From: Paenibacillus sp. PvR098
GTDB lineage: Bacteria > Bacillota > Bacilli > Paenibacillales > NBRC-103111
DNA length: 64,000 nt
Assembly: GCF_017833255.1 (NCBI RefSeq)
Contig: NZ_JAFIBU010000001.1
Span: 4,169,501-4,233,500 of the forward strand
Direction: 5' to 3'
Made by a program: the position numbers and the translations under genes. The notes beneath the pieces are model-generated. The model was not told the DNA's origin and ran no database searches. It saw only the letters and a list, made by a program, of their open reading frames with translations. Numbering within the stretch: the stretch's first letter is position 1; every line of letters begins with the position of its first letter. Positions 59,631 to 64,000 of the stretch are shown here, piece by piece.

Positions 59631-61775
59631 ATGGGATACCAAAAGCTTGCCTTCCTCTCCCTTCGTTATCCGAAAACGATCATCGTGCTTTGGGCACTGT
59701 TCCTGATCTTCTTCGGACTTTACGCTGCCAAGCTGCCTAGCGTATTGAAGGATCATGGCCTGCTTCCGGATGGAGTCTATGTCAAGGTTCAGCATATTCT
59801 ATCCACCGATTTTCATATTCCTGAGGACCCTGTCATTCTTGTGTTTGAAAAAAAAGATTCCGTATCCCCCGAGCCATTTCGTCAGTTCATTATGCAAACC
59901 TTGGTTCAACTGCAGGGGATCGGAGGTCTGACGCAAGTCGTTTCTCCGCTGGAGAAGAAGGGGATGCTAGAAAATAACTTCGCCTACGCGCTGCTTGCTT
60001 TTGAAAAGCACTCGTATGACATGAAGCCGGTGCTTGATGACATTCATCAACGCCTGCCGAAGCATAGCGATATTTCGGTGAGATTGACCGGGAAATCCGT
60101 GGTCCAAGCGGACGTGAATCAGGCCAGCCAGATGGATTTGAAAAAGGCGGAGCTTATTGGAATTCCCGCAGCCTTTCTTATTATATGGCTGGCTTTCGGA
60201 GGAGTTGTTTCCGCGATGATTCCCATTGTTATTGGGATCATCTCTGTGACCGGCGCCATGGGGATCATGTATTGGCTGGGGACTCAGGTGGAGCTGTCTA
60301 ACTTTGTTCTGAACGTCATTCCCATGGTTGGGCTGGCGCTGAGTATCGATTTTGCTTTAATAATGGTTAGCCGGTTTCGGGAGGAGTTGACGAGAGCTTC
60401 AGCGGAACAGGCGTTGGTCATAACCATAAGAACAGCCGGCAGGGCCGTCATGTTTTCTGCAGCCTGCGTTTGTCTTGGCTTAATGGGGATATGGTTTATC
60501 CGGCTGCCCATGTTTACTACCGTTGCGATGGGGGCTTTGGTAGTTGTGACGGTATCGGTACTATTAACCCTAACCTGTCTTCCCGCACTTCTAACCGTCC
60601 TGGAGCCAAGCATTCGATTGGAGAAGAAGCCTAGCACCATTTCCGGGGAAATAATGTTTTGGTATTCTTTATCGCTTTTTGTCATGAAGAGGCCAGTCCG
60701 AATGGGGCTCTTGGCTTCAATTGTGCTCATCAGTTGTCTTCTGCCTTTGGCCCAAATGAAATTAGTCATACCGGACGCTGCTTCCTTACCGCGGGGATAT
60801 GATTCGCGCACCGCCGCCGAGGCTTATCAAACCCACTTCGCATCCCCATCGACCTCGCATGTGTATATCGTAGCCCAAGGACGAACGAATTACTTCATTA
60901 AAGATGATTGGTTGAACGCCTATGCTTTGACGCAAAGTTTGGAACGGGATCCGGACGTGCTGCGGGTGGATTCGGTTTTTTCCAGCCTGCGCATGTCGCC
61001 CGAACAGATGCACAACCTGTTTCAAAAACCGAAGATCCAAAAGAGCTATGAAGCGGCGTTGGAGCCATTTGTGAATGATAACCGAATGCTCATTCATGTG
61101 ACGTTACAGGGAAGTCCGGCATCCCAGGAGGCGAAGGATTGGGTCAGGCATTGGGAGCAGGAGGGGAAGTCTGCGGAAATGCGTTTCCTGCTGGGGGGAG
61201 AATCGAAATACCAGCAGGAAGTCTTTGATGAGATATTCGATCATATGGAGCATATGCTGTTGTTTATTTTTATTTCTCAATTTGTTGTGCTGTTCGTTGC
61301 ATTTCGATCCATTCTTATTCCGCTCAAAACCATCCTTATGAATCTCCTGAGCTTAGGAGCTTCATTTGGCATTCTGGTATGGGTATTTCAAGAGGGACGC
61401 TTTGGGATGGAGCCGTACGGCATCGCCATCATGATTCCCGTATTTATTTTCGGACTCGCTTATGGCATTAGTATGGATTACGGTGTATTCCTTTTGTCAC
61501 GTATTTCCGAGGTATACCGGCAGACTCAGGATAACGAGCGCGCTGTTCTGGTGGGGCTGGCTTCAACCAGCAGAATCATCACTTCGGCGGCTGCGATCAT
61601 GATCGCGGTTACCGGGCCGTTCGCCTTTGGTGAGGTGGTCGGGGTCAAACAGCTGGGGATCGGCATCGCAGCCGCGATCTGGATTGATGCGACGATCATC
61701 AGGATGGTGTTGGTTCCTTCTTTAATGAAATGGCTTGGAAGTTGGAACTGGCGGGCGCCTGGGTGGCTTAAATAA
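59631..61775 (+). CDS. MMPL/RND-family lipid exporter
   Basis: The 714-residue protein has the twin MMPL architecture: 12 hydrophobic helices in two blocks with large external loops. The conserved acidic helix motifs are GLALSIDFALIMVSRFREEL and GLAYGISMDYGVFLLSRI. MMPL proteins export lipids and polyketide lipids. It lies directly after the synthase genes, so it is probably the exporter of their product. The ATG at 59631 is spaced better than 59625 from AGAGGAG. Confidence 0.92.
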   Translation: MGYQKLAFLSLRYPKTIIVLWALFLIFFGLYAAKLPSVLKDHGLLPDGVYVKVQHILSTDFHIPEDPVILVFEKKDSVSPEPFRQFIMQTLVQLQGIGGLTQVVSPLEKKGMLENNFAYALLAFEKHSYDMKPVLDDIHQRLPKHSDISVRLTGKSVVQADVNQASQMDLKKAELIGIPAAFLIIWLAFGGVVSAMIPIVIGIISVTGAMGIMYWLGTQVELSNFVLNVIPMVGLALSIDFALIMVSRFREELTRASAEQALVITIRTAGRAVMFSAACVCLGLMGIWFIRLPMFTTVAMGALVVVTVSVLLTLTCLPALLTVLEPSIRLEKKPSTISGEIMFWYSLSLFVMKRPVRMGLLASIVLISCLLPLAQMKLVIPDAASLPRGYDSRTAAEAYQTHFASPSTSHVYIVAQGRTNYFIKDDWLNAYALTQSLERDPDVLRVDSVFSSLRMSPEQMHNLFQKPKIQKSYEAALEPFVNDNRMLIHVTLQGSPASQEAKDWVRHWEQEGKSAEMRFLLGGESKYQQEVFDEIFDHMEHMLLFIFISQFVVLFVAFRSILIPLKTILMNLLSLGASFGILVWVFQEGRFGMEPYGIAIMIPVFIFGLAYGISMDYGVFLLSRISEVYRQTQDNERAVLVGLASTSRIITSAAAIMIAVTGPFAFGEVVGVKQLGIGIAAAIWIDATIIRMVLVPSLMKWLGSWNWRAPGWLK

Positions 61776-61813
61776 ATGAAGCGTGTGCAGGTCAGGAGGA
61801 GAAGAAACACTCT

Positions 61814-61939
61814 TTGAGTGCTGGAACCCTTAATAAAGTCATTTGTCTGATGGATGTTGACGGGTCGGACCAGGACGAATGGCTTTTTCTGTGTTTTGAT
61901 CGAAGGAACCTGCCGGATCGACTTTATAAAGTGTTATAA
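61814..61939 (+). CDS. candidate small protein, unrecognised
   Basis: A TTG at 61814 stands 11 bases after CAGGAGGAG and opens a 41-codon frame ending TAA. The product contains NKVICLMDVDGSDQDEWLFL and reads protein-like. It lies between the exporter and pckA in a 335-base gap, where nothing else is visible except the pckA promoter. It needs a search for homologues. Confidence 0.35.
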   Translation: MSAGTLNKVICLMDVDGSDQDEWLFLCFDRRNLPDRLYKVL

Positions 61940-62047
61940 AGAAAAGATTTGTAAGCTTTTGTGGCTATATTCGTGAACAAGTAGAGTGTTACATTTGACG
62001 AAATTGTGTAGAAAACAATTAAAAATTATGTAATAGATAAATTTATA

Positions 62048-62076
62048 TTGTGTACTATACATTGATTGATGTACAC
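62048..62076 (+). promoter_or_regulatory. inverted repeat upstream of pckA
   Basis: GTGTAC (62050-62055) and GTACAC (62071-62076) form a dyad with a 15-base spacer, 34 bases before the pckA start. In Bacillus, pckA is repressed by CcpN on glucose; this may be the operator of such a regulator, but the exact site is unknown to me. Confidence 0.45.
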
Positions 62077-62110
62077 TAAATAAAAGCGAACCAAAGGAGG
62101 CAGTTACAGT

Positions 62111-63688
62111 ATGGTCTTGGATTTTAAGGCAGTTCAACAGCAGCATGCTAAGAAAACACATCACAACTTATCGGTATCGAAATTGGTAGAAACGGCATTG
62201 CAGAGAAAGGAAGGAGTACTGGCTTCCTCCGGAGCATTACGGGCATTGACGGGAAAGTACACCGGCCGCTCCCCTAAGGATAAATTTGTGGTGCAGGAAC
62301 CGTCAGTGATGGACCATATTGCTTGGGGCGCAGTAAATCAACCTATATCACAGCTTCAGTTTGAGAAGCTGTATCAAAAAGCGCAAAAATATATGGCGGA
62401 ACGGGAGCTGTTCGTGTTTGACGGATATGCAGGTGCAGATACGGAGTACCGGCTTCCTATTCGAGTAGTGAATGAATACGCTTGGCATAATTTATTTGTC
62501 CGTCAGCTTTTTGTCCGACCGACAAAAGAAGAACTGCTGACCCATCAGCCGGAGTTTACCGTGATTGCTCTTCCGGGGTTGAAGGCCGATCCTTCTGTAG
62601 ACGGTACCCGCTCCGAAACCTTCATCTCCGTCTCTTTTGAAAAAAAGGTGGTTCTGATCGGAGGCACGGAGTACGCCGGCGAGATGAAAAAATCCATTTT
62701 TACCGTTCTGAATTATCTCCTTCCGTTCTCAGGCGTTCTTCCGATGCACTGCTCGGCTAACGTCGGGGAGAAGGGTGACACTGCTCTGTTCTTCGGACTC
62801 TCTGGCACGGGGAAAACAACGCTTTCCGCCGACCCGAACCGTCGTTTAATCGGAGACGACGAGCATGGCTGGTCCGATCACGGCGTGTTTAACTTTGAGG
62901 GCGGCTGCTACGCCAAATGCATAGGTCTCTCAGAGGAAAAGGAGCCGCAAATTTGGAATGCCATCCGCTACGGCTCGGTGTTGGAGAATGTTGCCTTGGA
63001 TGCCGATACCGGCATTGCCGATTACAACGATAACCAGATCACGGAAAACACGCGCGCGGCTTACCCAGTCGATTACATTCCGGGCGCAATGATCCCTGGA
63101 GTGGCCGGACATCCGAATGTCATCATTTTCTTGACGGCTGATGCATTCGGTGTCCTGCCTCCAATCTCCAAGCTGACGAAGGAACAGGCTATGTATCACT
63201 TCTTGTCGGGATACACTTCGAAGCTGGCAGGTACGGAGAGAGGTGTAACGGAACCGGAAGCGACGTTCTCTACCTGCTTTGGAGCACCATTTCTTCCACT
63301 GCGTCCGAACGTTTATGCTGAGATGCTGGGGAACAAAATCGAAGAGCATGACGCAAGAGTGTACTTGGTCAATACCGGGTGGTCCGGAGGACCTTACGGC
63401 GTAGGGAAACGGATGAATCTTTCTTATACCCGAGCCATGGTGACGGCTGCCATTAATGGCAGCATCGAACAAACGACATTTGTTGCCGATCCGATCTTTG
63501 GCGTGCTTTGCCCTGAGTCCGTTCCAGGTGTTCCAAGTGAAGTGCTGGTGCCCCGAAACACATGGGAGGATAAAGCGGAGTACGATGCGAAAGCGGCGGA
63601 ATTGGCGGAGCGCTTTATGAAGAACTTCGAGAAATTCTCCGATATGAGCGAAGAAATTATTTCGGCGGGTCCCCAAAAGAAGAGTTAA
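62111..63688 (+). CDS. pckA: ATP-dependent phosphoenolpyruvate carboxykinase
   Basis: The 525-residue enzyme converts oxaloacetate and ATP to phosphoenolpyruvate, the first step of gluconeogenesis from the acids that these clusters yield. It shows [16 protein letters not shown] (P-loop), [20 protein letters not shown], and the arginine region [12 protein letters not shown]. The start follows CAAAGGAGG. It stands alone between an inverted-repeat promoter and a strong terminator. Confidence 0.96.
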   Translation: MVLDFKAVQQQHAKKTHHNLSVSKLVETALQRKEGVLASSGALRALTGKYTGRSPKDKFVVQEPSVMDHIAWGAVNQPISQLQFEKLYQKAQKYMAERELFVFDGYAGADTEYRLPIRVVNEYAWHNLFVRQLFVRPTKEELLTHQPEFTVIALPGLKADPSVDGTRSETFISVSFEKKVVLIGGTEYAGEMKKSIFTVLNYLLPFSGVLPMHCSANVGEKGDTALFFGLSGTGKTTLSADPNRRLIGDDEHGWSDHGVFNFEGGCYAKCIGLSEEKEPQIWNAIRYGSVLENVALDADTGIADYNDNQITENTRAAYPVDYIPGAMIPGVAGHPNVIIFLTADAFGVLPPISKLTKEQAMYHFLSGYTSKLAGTERGVTEPEATFSTCFGAPFLPLRPNVYAEMLGNKIEEHDARVYLVNTGWSGGPYGVGKRMNLSYTRAMVTAAINGSIEQTTFVADPIFGVLCPESVPGVPSEVLVPRNTWEDKAEYDAKAAELAERFMKNFEKFSDMSEEIISAGPQKKS

Positions 63689-63695
63689 GTATACT

Positions 63696-63729
63696 AAAAA
63701 CTGTGCTGCGTGAGCCGCACAGTTTTTTT
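63696..63729 (+). terminator. rho-independent terminator after pckA
   Basis: AAAACTGTGC and GCACAGTTTT pair around a 10-base loop, followed by T residues. Confidence 0.92.
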
Positions 63730-63786
63730 GCGTAAGTTTAACAAAAAATTTTAAAAAATTTTAGAAAAAAAAGGGCGGGTTTGTTG

Positions 63787-63792
63787 TATAAT
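63787..63792 (+). promoter_or_regulatory. -10 box of the last gene
   Basis: A perfect TATAAT stands 36 bases before the GTG at 63828; the -35 region is A-rich and weak (TTAGAA at 63761). Confidence 0.4.
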
Positions 63793-63827
63793 GTGAAATA
63801 CTATACATAAAAAAGTGGTGGAACGTT

Positions 63828-64000
63828 GTGTTCATTAACTATGCGCTTAACAATTTTTTACTGAATGTTTTTTTCATAACGTTTCCGTTAATATTTTATC
63901 AATTTACCATCCATGAAAAATTGAAAAAAAGAGCGGTTTTAAAGAATGCAGTGACCTTTTTTTTGTTTGGTGTTCCTATGATTTTGTGCATGTTTTTTCC
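63828..64000 (+). CDS. membrane protein, N-terminal part, cut by window end
   Basis: A GTG at 63828 opens a frame that runs to the window end (57 codons). Two hydrophobic segments (NNFLLNVFFITFPLIFYQF, and after a charged HEKLKKRAVL turn, FFLFGVPMILCMFFP) look like the first helices of a polytopic sensor such as KinB, LytS or YhcK-type proteins. The ribosome binding site is weak. The family cannot be settled from this part. Confidence 0.6.
   Translation, partial: MFINYALNNFLLNVFFITFPLIFYQFTIHEKLKKRAVLKNAVTFFLFGVPMILCMFF

Noticed and set aside
1-64000. CRISPR arrays, tRNA, rRNA, intact insertion sequences, prophage genes
   Set aside because: I saw no regular short repeats, no cloverleaf or rRNA-like sequence and no transposase, integrase or phage structural gene.

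Overview
The window looks like a chromosomal segment of an endospore-forming Bacillota, probably Paenibacillaceae-like. The reasons are AGGAGG-type ribosome binding sites with TTG and GTG starts, Bacillus-style promoters and terminators, an ATP-type PEP carboxykinase, a multi-PAS sporulation-kinase-like sensor, a sigma-D-type chemotaxis promoter, and a small bacterial type III polyketide synthase. I see no rRNA, tRNA, CRISPR array or intact insertion sequence. The assignment rests on memory of gene families, not on a search.

Layout. 1-1250: the end of a CsoR/CstR-like repressor, a membrane rhodanese and a methyltransferase (sulfur stress). 1989-2468: greA. 2630-6000: a patch of gene decay with a methyltransferase-like gene, a cut MFS transporter, a DMT permease, an unlisted 36-residue gene with its own promoter, and glpP-like and MerR genes that both lost their 3' ends at one junction. 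6125-8314: a UvrD-like helicase. 8437-19181: a LysR regulator and a divergent catabolic run (quinone oxidoreductase, ACMSD-type amidohydrolase, Rieske ferredoxin, FAH-family hydrolase, TctCBA-type tricarboxylate/aromatic-acid transporter, two 2-hydroxyacid dehydrogenases, M20 peptidase). A 64-base element is repeated in front of the first two genes. 19390-22386: a polysaccharide deacetylase and a chemoreceptor. 22615-28913: a FadR-type regulator with its operator, a frameshifted iron alcohol dehydrogenase, an aldehyde dehydrogenase and GlcD/GlcF. This is a plausible route from a diol such as ethylene glycol through glycolaldehyde and glycolate to glyoxylate. 29023-30988: a histidine phosphatase, a luciferase-like flavoprotein and a small protein.

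31537-54074 is the most interesting block: about 22 kb of co-oriented genes that look like a CoA-dependent aerobic aromatic-acid pathway. It has a benzoate-CoA-ligase-type ligase, a PaaX-family regulator, an adenine-deaminase-like amidohydrolase with an altered C-terminal motif, several enoyl-CoA hydratases (two about 95% identical copies lying 20 kb apart), two related MBL-fold hydrolases, a five-gene LIV-type ABC importer, a PaaA/D/B/C-like di-iron epoxygenase whose PaaD is split into two genes, two 3-hydroxyacyl-CoA dehydrogenases (one with a degenerate nucleotide loop), a thiolase, an aldehyde dehydrogenase and a FabH-like synthase. PaaK, PaaE, PaaG and PaaZ-type genes are not in the window. 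The substrate is therefore open, and the set may be a hybrid of the phenylacetate and benzoate routes.

54201-61775: a PAS histidine kinase on the minus strand, then a type III polyketide synthase, methyltransferase, FAD oxidoreductase and MMPL exporter. This layout suggests a modified and exported polyketide lipid (alkylpyrone or alkylresorcinol type). 62111-63688: pckA, followed by the start of a membrane protein cut by the window edge.
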